Positions 1-9,320 of a stretch of 64,000 bases of DNA are shown one piece after another (the first letter of the stretch is position 1; each line of letters begins with the position of its first letter). The notes under the pieces are model-generated. The model made no database searches, had not been told where the DNA came from, and worked only from the letters and a program-made list of their open reading frames with translations. The position numbers and the translations under genes are program-made. Source of the DNA: Nocardia sp. NBC_00565 (GTDB lineage Bacteria; Actinomycetota; Actinomycetes; Mycobacteriales; Mycobacteriaceae); the NCBI RefSeq assembly GCF_036345915.1, contig NZ_CP107785.1, positions 1,798,001 to 1,862,000 on the forward strand. The letters are read 5' to 3'.

Positions 1-581
1 CGGAATACCGACGCGCCGACCTGTGCGGCGCCTACCTCGATGTGCACGGCCCGCTCGGCGACGTCCGGGTGCTCATCGCTGACCGGTGCCCGGGATGTGC
101 TGCGGGACAACTGGATTTGAGCACGTCGGCGTTCGAGCAGATCGCGGACCGGTCCGACGGCGTCGCACGGATCCGCTATACGGTGGTCCGCGATCCGGTC
201 CCGGCACCGGAGCTGATCTATGAACTGAAGCCGGATTCCTCGGCCGATTGGCTGGCCATGCTGGTATCCGGATCGGGAAATCCCATCCAGCGCATCGCTT
301 TACGGTCCGCGCTCGGCGGGCCGTGGCGCGAGCTCAACCGCGGTATGGACAACTACTGGACGATCAGCGGCGCGGGACCCGGGCCGTTCGAGGCGCAGGT
401 GAGCGATATTCACGGCCATCAGGCCAAAATATCCGGGATATTCCTGGAGCAGGGCCCGCGATACACCGGCGTGCGCCTGTATGCCGAGCCGACCCCGGAA
501 CCGTCGCCCGCGCCGACGACGCAGGTCACGACGATGCCCCAACCGCCGTCCGGCGTCGCCGCGACCGGCTGTACGAGCTAG
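1..581 (+). CDS. Expansin-like (EXLX1-type) secreted protein, 3' part
   Basis: The 5' end lies outside the window; the frame is open from base 3. The readable part contains a double-psi beta-barrel segment (CGAYLDVHGPLGDVRVLIADRCPGC, given here only as the key features C-G-A-Y and DRCPGC, followed by LDLS and F-x-Q-I-A) and then a second, CBM63-like domain (Y-E-L-K-P-D-S-S-x-x-W and the L-N-R-G-M-D-N-Y-W segment). This order matches bacterial expansins of the EXLX1 family, which loosen or bind cell-wall polysaccharides outside the cell without hydrolysing them. The tail is rich in Pro, Thr and Glu and ends at a TAG. Only 3 bases separate it from the stop of the convergent gene. Its signal peptide cannot be seen because the start is missing. 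Confidence 0.75.
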   Translation, partial: EYRRADLCGAYLDVHGPLGDVRVLIADRCPGCAAGQLDLSTSAFEQIADRSDGVARIRYTVVRDPVPAPELIYELKPDSSADWLAMLVSGSGNPIQRIALRSALGGPWRELNRGMDNYWTISGAGPGPFEAQVSDIHGHQAKISGIFLEQGPRYTGVRLYAEPTPEPSPAPTTQVTTMPQPPSGVAATGCTS

Positions 582-584
582 CGA

Positions 585-2276
585 TCAACCAAGTTTCGCC
601 GCCAGTGCCCGACCGGCGGCGCGGCCGGAGAAGATGCAGCCACCGAGGAAGGTGCCCTCCAGCGCGTTGTAGCCGTGCACACCACCGCCGCCGAAACCCG
701 CGACCTCGCCCGCGGCGTACAGGCCGGGCAGCGGTATGCCGTCCGGGCGCATCACCTGCGATTCCAGATTAGTCTGCAAACCGCCGAGGGTTTTGCGGGT
801 CAAGATGTTGAGCCGCACCGCGATGAGCGGCCCATGCGCCGGATCGAGGATGCGGTGCGGTTTGGCGACCCGGCCCGCCTTGTCGCCGAAGTACTGGCGC
901 GCGTTGGTGATCGCCATCAGCTGCGCGTCCTTGGAGTACTTGTTGGCGACATCGCGATCGCGGGCGATGATCTGGCGCTCCAGCTCGTCGAAGTCCAGCT
1001 GCGGGCCGCGCGCGATCTTGTTCATGCCATCGACCAACTCGCGCAACGTATCCGCGACGACGAAGTCGACGCCGTGCTGTTTGAACGCCTCGACCGGTCC
1101 GGGTGCGCCCTTGGCCACCCGGCTCTTGAGGGTGAGCTTGAGATCCTTGCCGGTGATATCCGGATTCTGTTCCGAGCCCGAGAGCGCGAACTCCTTCTCG
1201 ATGATCGACTGGGTGAGCACGAACCAGGAGTAGTCGTAGCCGGTGGCCAGGATCTCCTTCATGGTCGAGTTGGTGTCGAAACCCGGGAAACACGGTGCGG
1301 GCAACCGCTTTCCGTTGGCGTCGAACCACAGCGAGGACGGGCCGGGAATGATCCGGATGGCGTGGTCGGGCCAGATCGGATTCCAGTTGATGATGCCCTC
1401 GGTGTAGTGCCACATGCGGTCGCGGTTCACGATGGTGCCGCCCGCCGCCTCGGAGATGCCGAGCATTCGCCCGTCGACATGGGCGGGGACACCGGAGATC
1501 ATGGTCTCCGGCGCCGGGCCGAGCCGCTCGGTGGGCCAGTTGCGGCGGATGAGCTCGTGGTTGTGGCCGATGCCGCCGGAGGTGACGATCACCGCCTCGG
1601 CGCGGAATTCGAAGTCGCCGACCACATTTCGCGAGGACGCCTGGCCGCGCTCCAGCTCGGTCGGCTCGAGCACACTGCCGCGAACACCGACGACGGCGCC
1701 GTCTTCGACGATCAACTCATCCACCCGGTGCCGGAAGCTGAAGCCCACCAGACCGCGTCGCTCACCCTCGAGCACCGGCTCCTGGAAGATCCGCACCACC
1801 TCGGGACCGGTGCCCCAGGTCAGATGGAAGCGCGGCACCGAATTCCCGTGCCCGTCGGCGAACGCGCCGCCGCGTTCGGCCCAACCGACCAGCGGAGTGA
1901 CCCGTAAACCCAACTCGTGCAGGTAATCCCGCTTCTCGGTGGCGGCGAAGCGCACATATTCCCGCGCCCACTGGCGAGCCCAATGGTCCTCGTCATCGCG
2001 ATCGAAACCCGCCGAGCCGAGCCAATCCTGCAGGGCCAGTTCGTAGGAGTCCTTGATGCCGAGGCGGCGTTGCTCCGGACTGTCCACGAAGAACAGGCCA
2101 CCCAGCGACCAGAACGCCTGGCCGCCGAGGTTATTGCGGTTCTCCTGGTCCAGCACGTGCACCTTGCGGCCCGCCTTGACCAGTTCGTGGGTCGCCACGA
2201 GCCCGGCCAGGCCCGCACCGACGACGATGACATCAGCCGTTTGCGTGAATTCGGGACTGGGGTCGGTCATGTTCAT
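585..2276 (-). CDS. FAD-binding dehydrogenase (ketosteroid-dehydrogenase/fumarate-reductase superfamily)
   Basis: A 563-residue flavoprotein. An N-terminal dinucleotide-binding motif G-A-G-L-A-G sits at about residues 20-25. The acidic end of the FAD fold follows, and a C-terminal [20 protein letters not shown] segment closes the FAD site. It resembles the conserved actinobacterial FAD-binding dehydrogenases of the Rv0785 type; the substrate is unknown. Its ATG (2274-2276) overlaps the TGA of the upstream tetR gene (ATGA), so the two are translationally coupled. A second in-frame ATG lies six bases downstream. Very likely controlled by the adjacent TetR protein. Confidence 0.85.
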   Translation of the reverse strand: MNMTDPSPEFTQTADVIVVGAGLAGLVATHELVKAGRKVHVLDQENRNNLGGQAFWSLGGLFFVDSPEQRRLGIKDSYELALQDWLGSAGFDRDDEDHWARQWAREYVRFAATEKRDYLHELGLRVTPLVGWAERGGAFADGHGNSVPRFHLTWGTGPEVVRIFQEPVLEGERRGLVGFSFRHRVDELIVEDGAVVGVRGSVLEPTELERGQASSRNVVGDFEFRAEAVIVTSGGIGHNHELIRRNWPTERLGPAPETMISGVPAHVDGRMLGISEAAGGTIVNRDRMWHYTEGIINWNPIWPDHAIRIIPGPSSLWFDANGKRLPAPCFPGFDTNSTMKEILATGYDYSWFVLTQSIIEKEFALSGSEQNPDITGKDLKLTLKSRVAKGAPGPVEAFKQHGVDFVVADTLRELVDGMNKIARGPQLDFDELERQIIARDRDVANKYSKDAQLMAITNARQYFGDKAGRVAKPHRILDPAHGPLIAVRLNILTRKTLGGLQTNLESQVMRPDGIPLPGLYAAGEVAGFGGGGVHGYNALEGTFLGGCIFSGRAAGRALAAKLG

Positions 2277-2908
2277 CCTTCGGTCGCGGTGCTGTAGGCC
2301 AGCACGATGTGGCAGAACAGGTCGGTGCGCCGCGTGCGCACCTTGCGGCTGCGCGGCTCCATCAGCACCTGCACGGAGGTGCCGTCGTGCACGGCGACCA
2401 GCGCCTGGCCGAGCGCGACGGGATCGGGGACGGTGCGGCCGATGCGGGTCAGAGCGGTGACGATGGTCGGCATCAGCGCCGCGACGATAGCCTCCTCGCG
2501 CGCGGCCATCACCTGCCGCAGCCCGGGGGTTCGCAGCGCGTGCGTGGTGAACTCGGCGGTGATCCGGTACCAGTCCTCGTCGATCGGCACCGCGCGGTCG
2601 AGGCGCTCGACCGCGGCGCGAATATCGACGACACCCTCGACCGAGAACGCGTCGAGCGTCGCCCGGACACCGGCGATCATGGCGGCCGAACGCTGTTCCC
2701 ACATGGCCAGGAACAACTCGTCGAGGGAGGTGAAGTTGGAGTAGAAGGCACCTCGGGTGAAGCCCGCCCGGTCGCAGACCCGCTCCACCGTGGCACGGCC
2801 GAAGCCCTCCTCGGCGAAGACCTGGTAGGCGGCGCTGAGCAGGCGCTTGCGGGTCTCGGTGCGGCGGCGGGTCACCCGGCGCGCCGGGGCGTCCGCGGTC
2901 GAAGCCAA
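2273..2908 (-). CDS. TetR family transcriptional regulator
   Basis: A 211-residue regulator if it starts at the TTG at 2906-2908, which is preceded at 6-nt spacing by a strong GAGGAGG. No in-frame ATG is nearby; the open frame continues upstream to 3235 without a better site. The N-terminus has the TetR HTH ([17 protein letters not shown] then [16 protein letters not shown]). The rest is a helical ligand-binding domain. It is the first gene of the pair with the FAD dehydrogenase and diverges from the alcohol dehydrogenase. The shared upstream region carries alternating TGTATC/GATACA half-sites, the likely operator. Confidence 0.88.
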   Translation of the reverse strand: MASTADAPARRVTRRRTETRKRLLSAAYQVFAEEGFGRATVERVCDRAGFTRGAFYSNFTSLDELFLAMWEQRSAAMIAGVRATLDAFSVEGVVDIRAAVERLDRAVPIDEDWYRITAEFTTHALRTPGLRQVMAAREEAIVAALMPTIVTALTRIGRTVPDPVALGQALVAVHDGTSVQVLMEPRSRKVRTRRTDLFCHIVLAYSTATEG

Positions 2909-2939
2909 CGCGCACCTCCTCGAGCGTCCGGTCCGTTCA

Positions 2940-2971
2940 ATACAGCAATGTATCCGATACAGAAATGTATC
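2940..2971. promoter_or_regulatory. Alternating half-site operator between tetR and adh
   Basis: Four half-sites alternate in orientation: ATACA (2940-2944), TGTATC (2949-2954), GATACA (2956-2961) and TGTATC (2966-2971). The central pair is a perfect inverted repeat around one C, and each neighbouring pair is also inverted. Repeated palindromes of this size directly upstream of a divergently placed tetR gene are the usual form of an autoregulatory operator. Two overlapping palindromes suggest cooperative binding of two dimers. Confidence 0.65.
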
Positions 2972-3067
2972 AGAAGCTCGACTCACCTTCGATGGAACGG
3001 GTGGACCCGGGCGCTCGGCGTGGATAATCCGAAGAGATCGTCCCCCCGTCGGCGAGGAGTGATCGGT

Positions 3068-4129
3068 ATGAATGCGAGTGCGGCGAGCACGGGCATGACC
3101 GGCTGGCGCGTGCGCCGGCCGGGTCCGATCGATGGCGGACCCCTGGATTTCGTTCGGGAGACGGTGCCCGAACCCGCTGCCGATGAACTTCTGGTCCGGG
3201 TGCTGGCCTGCGGGGTCTGCCGGACCGACCTGCATGTGACCGAGGGTGATCTACCGGTGCATCGACCCGGTGTGGTGCCCGGACACGAGGTCGTGGGGGA
3301 GGTGGTGGCGCTCGGGCCGACGGTCGTATCGGGTTCGCCTGGGGCGGTGGGTTCTTCGGCGAACGAGTTCGCGGTCGGTGATCGCGTCGGCATCGCCTGG
3401 CTGCGCCACACCTGTGGCGTCTGCCGATACTGCCTGCGCGGTGCGGAGAATCTCTGCCCGAATTCGGCGTACACGGGCTGGGACGCCGATGGCGGCTACG
3501 CCGAATACACCACTGTGCCAGCCGCTTACGCGTATCGGCTGCCCGCCGGATACACCGATGTGGAGACCGCGCCGCTACTGTGCGCCGGCATCATCGGCTA
3601 CCGAGCGCTGCAGCGTGCCGACCTCCCGCGCGGTGGGCGGTTGGGGATCTACGGCTTCGGCGGCAGCGCGCATATCGCCGCGCAGGTCGCGCTGGCACGT
3701 GGCGCGGAGGTGCATGTGATGACCAGGGATGCCGCGGCGCGTGAGTTGGCCCGCGACCTCGGCGCGGCCTCGGTGCAGGGTGCGGCGGATCGGCCGCCCG
3801 CGCAACTGCATTCGGCGATCTTGTTCGCGCCCGTCGGCGAGCTGGTGCTGCCCGCGCTCGAGGCGCTGGATCGAGGTGGCGTGCTGGCCATCGCGGGCAT
3901 CCATCTCAGCGATATTCCGGCGCTGAACTATCAGCGGCACCTGTTCCAGGAGCGCGAGATTCGCTCGGTGACTGCCAACACCCGCGCCGACGCGCGCGAA
4001 TTCCTCGCGATGGCGGGCAAACACCGGATACATGTGACCGCAACGGGGTACTCCCTCGGTACGGCGGATCGCGCCCTCGCGGATCTCGCACACGGACGTT
4101 TCACCGGCGCGGCGGTTCTCATCCCATAG
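3068..4129 (+). CDS. Zinc-dependent alcohol dehydrogenase (AdhA-like)
   Basis: A 353-residue medium-chain dehydrogenase. Catalytic-zinc ligands are visible as Cys51 (A-C-G-V-C-R-T-D) and the G-H-E motif at His73-Glu74. The structural-zinc loop is present with Cys116, Cys119, Cys122 and Cys130. A Rossmann motif G-x-G-F-G-G follows in the second half. GAGGAG at 3054-3059 decides the ATG at 3068. It oxidises alcohols or reduces aldehydes with NAD(P)H in the cytoplasm; the natural substrate is not evident. The long open frame running upstream through tetR is a shadow. Confidence 0.9.
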   Translation: MNASAASTGMTGWRVRRPGPIDGGPLDFVRETVPEPAADELLVRVLACGVCRTDLHVTEGDLPVHRPGVVPGHEVVGEVVALGPTVVSGSPGAVGSSANEFAVGDRVGIAWLRHTCGVCRYCLRGAENLCPNSAYTGWDADGGYAEYTTVPAAYAYRLPAGYTDVETAPLLCAGIIGYRALQRADLPRGGRLGIYGFGGSAHIAAQVALARGAEVHVMTRDAAARELARDLGAASVQGAADRPPAQLHSAILFAPVGELVLPALEALDRGGVLAIAGIHLSDIPALNYQRHLFQEREIRSVTANTRADAREFLAMAGKHRIHVTATGYSLGTADRALADLAHGRFTGAAVLIP

Positions 4130-4171
4130 GCGCCGAAATCTCCGTGGGCGCAACAGGGTAGCCAGGACACG

Positions 4172-4185
4172 ATTCAGTGCTGAAT
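4172..4185. repeat. Short inverted repeat upstream of the cutinase promoter
   Basis: ATTCAG and CTGAAT, 6 bp each, flank two bases. It lies about 25 bp upstream of the proposed -35 box of the cutinase gene. It may be a regulator site or chance. Confidence 0.3.
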
Positions 4186-4208
4186 GGGTCTCGCTTCAGC
4201 TGAGTTGC

Positions 4209-4237
4209 TTGACGCAACTCGCCATCGTTCCTACTCT
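4209..4237 (+). promoter_or_regulatory. Cutinase promoter (-35 TTGACG, -10 TACTCT)
   Basis: TTGACG at 4209-4214 and TACTCT at 4232-4237 are separated by 17 bp, the ideal spacing for a principal sigma factor. The -35 box lies in the loop of a small inverted repeat (GAGTTGC 4202-4208 and GCAACTC 4214-4220), so a repressor bound there would block it. The predicted transcription start, near 4244, is just before the large palindrome. Confidence 0.6.
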
Positions 4238-4246
4238 CGCAGATAT

Positions 4247-4285
4247 AGCCAGGTGACACTTGTCTATGACAAGTGTCACCTGGCT
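4247..4285. repeat. Perfect palindrome, 18-bp arms, at the cutinase transcription start
   Basis: AGCCAGGTGACACTTGTC (4247-4264) and its exact reverse complement (4268-4285) flank the trinucleotide TAT. It lies 30 bp before the cutinase ATG and a few bases after the predicted transcription start. As DNA it is a repressor-sized operator; as RNA it would be an extremely stable 5'-UTR hairpin. Which of the two it is cannot be told from sequence. Confidence 0.75.
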
Positions 4286-4314
4286 GTCTCACAACGGCGT
4301 GAGAGGTGATCACG

Positions 4315-4974
4315 ATGGAAAGCCGGAAGGTACATTTATTCGAAAAGTGGCGGCTGGCGCGGGTATTCGCTGTGCTATTGCTCGTGGCTGGAGCCGGTGC
4401 GGTGACCGGTATGGGCGCGAGAGCACATGCGGACTGCGCCGCGGTCGATGTGGTAGTCGCCAGAGGCACCGGGGAACCGGGGTGGCTCGGCTCGGTCGTC
4501 GGCGACCCACTCTACGAGACGCTACTGCAAGCACTTCCGGTGAGCAGCAGTGCTTACCGGGTGAACTATCCGGCGGATCTGCTCGATCCCACCTCGCTCA
4601 GCCGCGGCACCCAGGACATGACCGACCATGTCATTCGGCAGTCGCAAATGTGCCCGGATCAGCAGTTCATCCTGGTCGGCTACTCGCAGGGCGCGGCCGT
4701 CGTGCACGGCGTGGTCGGCACCGGCATCGTGACCCAACTGCCCGGGATCTACGTGCTCCCCGGCGATCTCGAATGGAAGGTGTCCGCGGTACTGCTGTTC
4801 GGGGATCCGCTCCGGCTGATCGGCTGGGGCGTCCCGGGCAACTACGCCTGGAAGACCGCCGACTACTGCACCGGTGGTGACCCGGTCTGCGGCGGCGGCT
4901 TCGACCCGAACCAGCACGGGAACTACGGCTGGGCCTTCTGGCCCGCCGCGGATTTCGCGGCCGGCCGGGTGTAA
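4315..4974 (+). CDS. Secreted cutinase
   Basis: A 219-residue alpha/beta hydrolase with a signal peptide (positive start, hydrophobic core about 18-32, likely cleavage after A-R-A-H-A-39). The cutinase nucleophile motif G-Y-S-Q-G has Ser124; Asp189 (Y-C-T-G-G-D-P-V-C) and His201 complete the triad. Cysteines are placed as in CFP21/Cut proteins. It hydrolyses ester bonds of cutin, acylglycerols or surface lipids outside the cell. GAGAGG (4301-4306) favours the ATG at 4315 over the GTG at 4306. It has its own promoter, a large palindrome upstream and a terminator downstream, so it is monocistronic. Confidence 0.9.
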   Translation: MESRKVHLFEKWRLARVFAVLLLVAGAGAVTGMGARAHADCAAVDVVVARGTGEPGWLGSVVGDPLYETLLQALPVSSSAYRVNYPADLLDPTSLSRGTQDMTDHVIRQSQMCPDQQFILVGYSQGAAVVHGVVGTGIVTQLPGIYVLPGDLEWKVSAVLLFGDPLRLIGWGVPGNYAWKTADYCTGGDPVCGGGFDPNQHGNYGWAFWPAADFAAGRV

Positions 4975-4991
4975 TACACCGGGAAATCCAT

Positions 4992-5025
4992 ACGGCGGGG
5001 TCGATTTTCGAATCGGCCCCGCCGT
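4992..5025. terminator. Bidirectional stem-loop terminator
   Basis: A 15-bp stem (4992-5006 with 5011-5025, one T-G pair) closed by a TTCG tetraloop. It lies between the cutinase gene and the convergent SDR gene and can serve both. Confidence 0.75.
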
Positions 5026-5078
5026 TGGCGTGGTCACACCTTGCGGACCCAAGTGGCCATCAGGCCATTATGGCGCGA

Positions 5079-7109
5079 TCACCAATGCAGGCCCGGGATC
5101 ACGCGGGTGACGCGGGCGGCAGGACTCGGCAGTGTCATCAGCGGCAGCATGACCGGCGCGAGGTACGACAGTGCGCTGCGGCCGGACTCCTGGTCGGCAT
5201 CGTCGGTCTGTGCACCCGGAACCACCGTCTGCTTCCCCTGCGCCGCATGCGATTCCCCGAACCAGCGGAAGCCCTGGTGCATGATCGTCCGCTTGACCGA
5301 AGGCATCAGCAGTTCGACCGCCTGCGCGAAGGTGCCGACCGGGGTGTCGATGCGGTGCGGGCGATCCTCCAACGCCCGCACCACGATGGCGGCGGCGCGT
5401 TCGGGATCCGGAACCGGCAGCGAGCGATAGAGATCGGTGGGCGCGATCATCGGGGTGCGCACCAAGGGCATGCGGACCGAGGTGAAAGTGATGTCCGCGT
5501 CCCGATTTTCGACGGCGGCGATTTCGCTGAAGTTGTCGAGCGCGGATTTGCTCGCCACATACGCGGCAAATCGCGGCACCTTCGTCTGTACGGCAATCGA
5601 GGAGATATTGACGATATGCCCGAACCGCCGCGTACGCATCGACGGCAGCAACGCGAGAATCAGCCGCACCGCGCCGAAGTAATTGACCGCCATGGTCCGC
5701 TCGAAATCATGCATGCGATCAGTGGAATTCACCACCGAGCGGCGAATCGAACGGCCCGCATTGTTCACCAGATAATCGACGTGACCGTGATCGGCGAGTA
5801 CGCCCGCGACCAATTCCTCCACGCCGTCGGAATCGGTGATATCGCACGGATAGGCATGGGCGACACCACCATCGGCGCGCACCGCGGCCGCGGCGGCCGC
5901 CAGGTCCTCGACACCGCGCGCCACCATCACGACGGTCGCGCCGCGCTGGGCCACGGCATGTGCGGTGGCCAGGCCGATTCCGGAGGAGGCCCCGGTGATC
6001 AGGACGACGCGGCCGTCCAGCGGGTCACCGCTGTCGCCCGGCCGGTCCCGGTTCGGATCGAGGTGCTCGGCCCAGTACTGCCACAGCCGCTCGGCGTAGC
6101 TGTCGAAAGACGGTACCGTCAGACCGGTTCCGCGCAGCTGGGCCCGCGTGGAGTCGGAGACGAAATCCGCCGCGAACGAGGTGTGCGGTGCGACGGTGGC
6201 GGGAATTCCCAACTGCTCCAACAGGAAATCGCGCACCGTCGCGACGCCCGGAATGTGGGCGAGCCCGCTCAGCGCGAGTCCACTGCCCGGCACCGTACCG
6301 ATTCCGGTCGGTGCGCCCGCCGCCGCGGCGAGCGCGCCGTAGATCTCGCCGAACGGCTGCGGCTCCGGGTTGACCAGGTGGAACGTGCGCCCGTCGAGCC
6401 CGCTGCGACGCACCAGTTCGACCATCGCACTCGCCACGTAGTCGACCGGCACGATATTGGTCGAGCCCAACTCGGGCAGCAGCATCGGCAGTTCGGTCGG
6501 TAGTGCGCCCAGGCGCGAGATGGCCGGGAAGAAGTAGTACGGACCGTCGATCTTGTCCATCTCGCCGGTGCGGGAGTCACCGACCACGATCGCGGGCCGG
6601 TACACCCGCCAGCGCACGCCCTCGGATTCGCGGACCAGCTTCTCCGCCGCGAACTTGGTGCGGTGGTACGGCGAGGTCAGCCGCTGGCCGAGATCGAAAT
6701 CCTCCTCGAAGAACTTGCCCTTGTGATCACCGGCCACGGCCACCGAGGAAACGTGGTGCAGGACCGCGCCCAGCTCGCGGGCCAGCTCGAGCACCGAGCG
6801 GGTGCCCGCGACATTGGCCGCGTGCGCGGTCTGCTCATCGGCGGTCATGTCGTAAACCGCGCCGAGGTGGATCACGTGGTCGGCCCGCGGCGCATCCTCG
6901 ATCAATCCGAGGCCATCGGCGGTCAGATCACCGAGCATCGGAAAGGCGCGTTCGCCGCCTTTCCAGCCCGCGGTGAGTTCGCCGAATTTCGCTACCGACG
7001 CGGTACGAACCAGCACATGCACAATGGCTTCGGAATCGGCCGCCAGCAGTTCCTGAACGACCCTCCGGCCCAAGAATCCGGTTCCGCCCGTCACGATGAA
7101 AGTAGTCAT
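5079..7109 (-). CDS. Fused fatty acyl-CoA reductase-like / short-chain dehydrogenase
   Basis: A 676-residue two-domain protein. Residues 1-350 form an extended SDR with T-G-G-T-G-F-L-G near the N-terminus and Y-H-R-T-K as the Tyr-Lys pair. Residues ~375-640 form a classical SDR with T-G-A-S-S-G-I-G, N-N-A-G and S-S-I-A...Y-V-A-S-K. This order matches the mycobacterial AcrA1 (Rv3391) type, which reduces acyl-CoA to aldehyde or alcohol for wax or lipid synthesis. That assignment is by architecture, not proof. GGAGG seven bases before the ATG at 7107-7109 fixes the start; an earlier in-frame start at 7148 lacks a ribosome site. Confidence 0.82.
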   Translation of the reverse strand: MTTFIVTGGTGFLGRRVVQELLAADSEAIVHVLVRTASVAKFGELTAGWKGGERAFPMLGDLTADGLGLIEDAPRADHVIHLGAVYDMTADEQTAHAANVAGTRSVLELARELGAVLHHVSSVAVAGDHKGKFFEEDFDLGQRLTSPYHRTKFAAEKLVRESEGVRWRVYRPAIVVGDSRTGEMDKIDGPYYFFPAISRLGALPTELPMLLPELGSTNIVPVDYVASAMVELVRRSGLDGRTFHLVNPEPQPFGEIYGALAAAAGAPTGIGTVPGSGLALSGLAHIPGVATVRDFLLEQLGIPATVAPHTSFAADFVSDSTRAQLRGTGLTVPSFDSYAERLWQYWAEHLDPNRDRPGDSGDPLDGRVVLITGASSGIGLATAHAVAQRGATVVMVARGVEDLAAAAAAVRADGGVAHAYPCDITDSDGVEELVAGVLADHGHVDYLVNNAGRSIRRSVVNSTDRMHDFERTMAVNYFGAVRLILALLPSMRTRRFGHIVNISSIAVQTKVPRFAAYVASKSALDNFSEIAAVENRDADITFTSVRMPLVRTPMIAPTDLYRSLPVPDPERAAAIVVRALEDRPHRIDTPVGTFAQAVELLMPSVKRTIMHQGFRWFGESHAAQGKQTVVPGAQTDDADQESGRSALSYLAPVMLPLMTLPSPAARVTRVIPGLHW

Positions 7110-7241
7110 CGCACACCTCCTGCTGTCGCACTCGAATCGAGTTGTCACACAAGCGCGCCCGGCATGCAGCAGTGAATGCGGACATCATTGAATCGGCCTC
7201 CAGACAACAATGGTCGGGCCGGAGTAGGAACGTCTTTGCCC

Positions 7242-7255
7242 TTACTGATCAGTAA
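7242..7255. promoter_or_regulatory. Perfect 14-bp palindrome TTACTGATCAGTAA
   Basis: A perfect uninterrupted palindrome 133 bp upstream of the SDR start, in the 301-bp gene-free stretch 7110-7410. The shape (TTACT...AGTAA) is typical of TetR-family operators. No regulator gene is adjacent, so a regulator elsewhere is implied. Apart from this site I see nothing definite in the stretch. Confidence 0.45.
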
Positions 7256-7410
7256 CTTTAATCGGTGCAGCTAGCTCCGGGCAAGCGAGCAGCGGCCCAG
7301 TGTGATGTGTGAATGGTCACCACTGGGGAGACGCGAATATTGTGTGTTACAAGAGTTTTCAGTTAATGCGCGGCACGCGGTCGTTACCGAAACGAGACTG
7401 CCAGCACAAC

Positions 7411-9117
7411 TCAGCGCTTCTCGGCGCGGGCGGGCGGGTTTTCCAGTGCCGGGCGGCCCTTCAGATAGGTCTCGAAGGCGTCGAGATCGATGGGGCCGAC
7501 GGCCTTGTCGGTGCCCTCGGTGAAGACGGTGAAGCCGTCGCCGCCGGAGGCCAGGAAGCTGTTGGTGGTGATCCGGTAGGTGGCGACCGGATTGAGCGGC
7601 CGGCCACCGACGCGCACGCTGTCGGCGACGACCTTGCCGCCAGTGGGGCTCGATTCGACGTAGGTGTAGGTGAGCCCGGCGGGTGAGAGGACGGTCGGCT
7701 TGCCCGGGTTGCTCCATTGTTGTTCGAGCAGGCGCAGGATCTGACTGCCGGTGAGGGTGAGGGTGACGACCTGGTTGCCGAACGGCTGGACGGTGTAGAT
7801 ATCGCCGTAGGTGATCTGACCGGACTTCAAATCGGTGCGCACGCCGCCCGGGTTCATGAAGGCCGCGACCGCCGAGGCGGGCGCCGCCGCGGTGACCGAG
7901 AGCATCGAATCGGCGATGACGTCACCGAGCGGCGATTCGCCCGAGCCCGCCGGTTCGTGCGGCAGTGCCGCGGCCGCGATGCCGACCGGGCGATCCGCCC
8001 GCGGCTTGGCCTGCCCGGCATAGAAGTCGATCAGCGATGTGGTCGCCGCGTCCGGTGTGACCTCGCGGGTCACTACGCGGTTGACCGCCGACGCCTGCAC
8101 GCCGTCGGCGCCGAAGCGTAGGGTGATATCGGTGATGAGTCGGCCGTAGGAGGCGGCCTGGGTGACCACCTTGCCGTCGATGGTGCAGACATATGGCTGA
8201 TGCGAATGTCCGGTGATCAGCGCCCGCACCGCCGGATCGACGCCGGTGGCCATGGCGGTGACTTCGGATGAGATGTTCGCGCAGCCGTTGTAGTCGACCG
8301 CGACGTTCTGGGCGGTTTTCTGTACCCCACCGTCGTGCAGCAGTGCCACAACGGTTTCCGCGCCCGCCGCCTTCACCTCGGGAACGTACCGATTGATCGC
8401 CGCGACCTCGTCGCCGAAGCTGTATCCCCGAATGCCTTCGGGGAAAACGATACTCGCGGTCTCCTGGGTCACCGTGCCGATGACTCCGATCTTGTGACCG
8501 CCGACCTCGAGCATCGTCCACGGCCGCAGCGCGGGCGGCAGCTTGCCCTCGGCATTGGTCACGTTGGCGGCCAGATATGGGAACTTGGCCCCGGTGAACG
8601 GCGTACCGGGCGAGCACCCCGCCGGCGCACAGCCGCCCTGCTGCAGCCGCGCCAATTCGATGACGCCGTTATCGAATTCGTGATTGCCGACCGCGGAGGC
8701 GGCCAGCCCGATGGAGTTCAGAAATGTGATGGTCGGCTCGTCGTGGAAGAGTCCGGACACCAGCGGGCTGGCCCCGATATTGTCGCCCGCCGCCACTACG
8801 GCACTGGCCGGGTAGGCCTGCTTCAACCGCGCGAGATGCGTGGCAAGGTAGGCCGCGCCGCCCGCGTCGTAGCCAGCGATCTTGCCGGTCGAACCGGCGG
8901 GCGGCTGCAGGTTGCCGTGTAAATCGTTGAGCCCGAACAGATGCACCTCGTCCGGCTGCGCGCCGCGCAGATCGTCGGTCGAGATGAGTGGGACCACTCC
9001 TGGCACGGTCGAGGTGGTCTTGCCGCCGCTGTTGTCCGAGGCGGTCCCGCACCCCGCCGCCAGGGTGATGCTTACGAGTCCCGCGATGATCATGCGGATG
9101 CGACGATGCGCTGTCAT
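7411..9117 (-). CDS. Lipoprotein 5'-nucleotidase / UshA-like metallophosphatase
   Basis: A 568-residue lipoprotein: signal peptide ending in L-A-A-G-C (lipobox). The calcineurin-like domain shows N-D-L-H-G-N-L, A-G-D-N-I-G-A-S, V-G-N-H-E-F-D-N-G and G-H-S-H, the metal-binding motifs. A 5'-nucleotidase C-terminal domain follows (N-P-G-G-V-R-T-D and the closing S-G-G-D-G-F). It removes phosphate from extracellular nucleotides or cyclic nucleotides at the cell surface, feeding purine salvage. Start taken at the ATG 9115-9117; an earlier in-frame start at 9180 would bury the signal peptide. Confidence 0.9.
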   Translation of the reverse strand: MTAHRRIRMIIAGLVSITLAAGCGTASDNSGGKTTSTVPGVVPLISTDDLRGAQPDEVHLFGLNDLHGNLQPPAGSTGKIAGYDAGGAAYLATHLARLKQAYPASAVVAAGDNIGASPLVSGLFHDEPTITFLNSIGLAASAVGNHEFDNGVIELARLQQGGCAPAGCSPGTPFTGAKFPYLAANVTNAEGKLPPALRPWTMLEVGGHKIGVIGTVTQETASIVFPEGIRGYSFGDEVAAINRYVPEVKAAGAETVVALLHDGGVQKTAQNVAVDYNGCANISSEVTAMATGVDPAVRALITGHSHQPYVCTIDGKVVTQAASYGRLITDITLRFGADGVQASAVNRVVTREVTPDAATTSLIDFYAGQAKPRADRPVGIAAAALPHEPAGSGESPLGDVIADSMLSVTAAAPASAVAAFMNPGGVRTDLKSGQITYGDIYTVQPFGNQVVTLTLTGSQILRLLEQQWSNPGKPTVLSPAGLTYTYVESSPTGGKVVADSVRVGGRPLNPVATYRITTNSFLASGGDGFTVFTEGTDKAVGPIDLDAFETYLKGRPALENPPARAEKR

Positions 9118-9320
9118 GGCTCGACTTTCCCATGTCCGTCCCGGCGGTGCCATCGGTACGACGGTGTGCGCGTGGGCCATTCGACCCTGGTGTGGACGGC
9201 GAGTGTTTCGTATTCTGGCGAAGTCGACCCGCCGTATTGCCGCGGCGTAGCGGCGGTCCGATGCCGGTGCGGTAACGAATCCGGGACATGGACTGTCGAG
9301 CTCGTGGCAGGGCGACGGTC

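Noticed and set aside
585..2915. A 776-codon frame joining an N-terminal piece to the FAD dehydrogenase
   Set aside because: The N-terminal piece is low-complexity Arg/Pro/Gly sequence out of frame with tetR. The ATGA overlap at 2273-2276 gives a better start.
2309..4129. A 606-codon plus-strand frame covering tetR antisense and the alcohol dehydrogenase
   Set aside because: Only the part from 3068 has a ribosome site and family features. The rest is antisense to a clear TetR gene and is open because of high GC.
5025..6503. 492-codon plus-strand frame opposite the SDR fusion
   Set aside because: No family features, composition typical of an antisense shadow, while the minus strand has two complete SDR domains.
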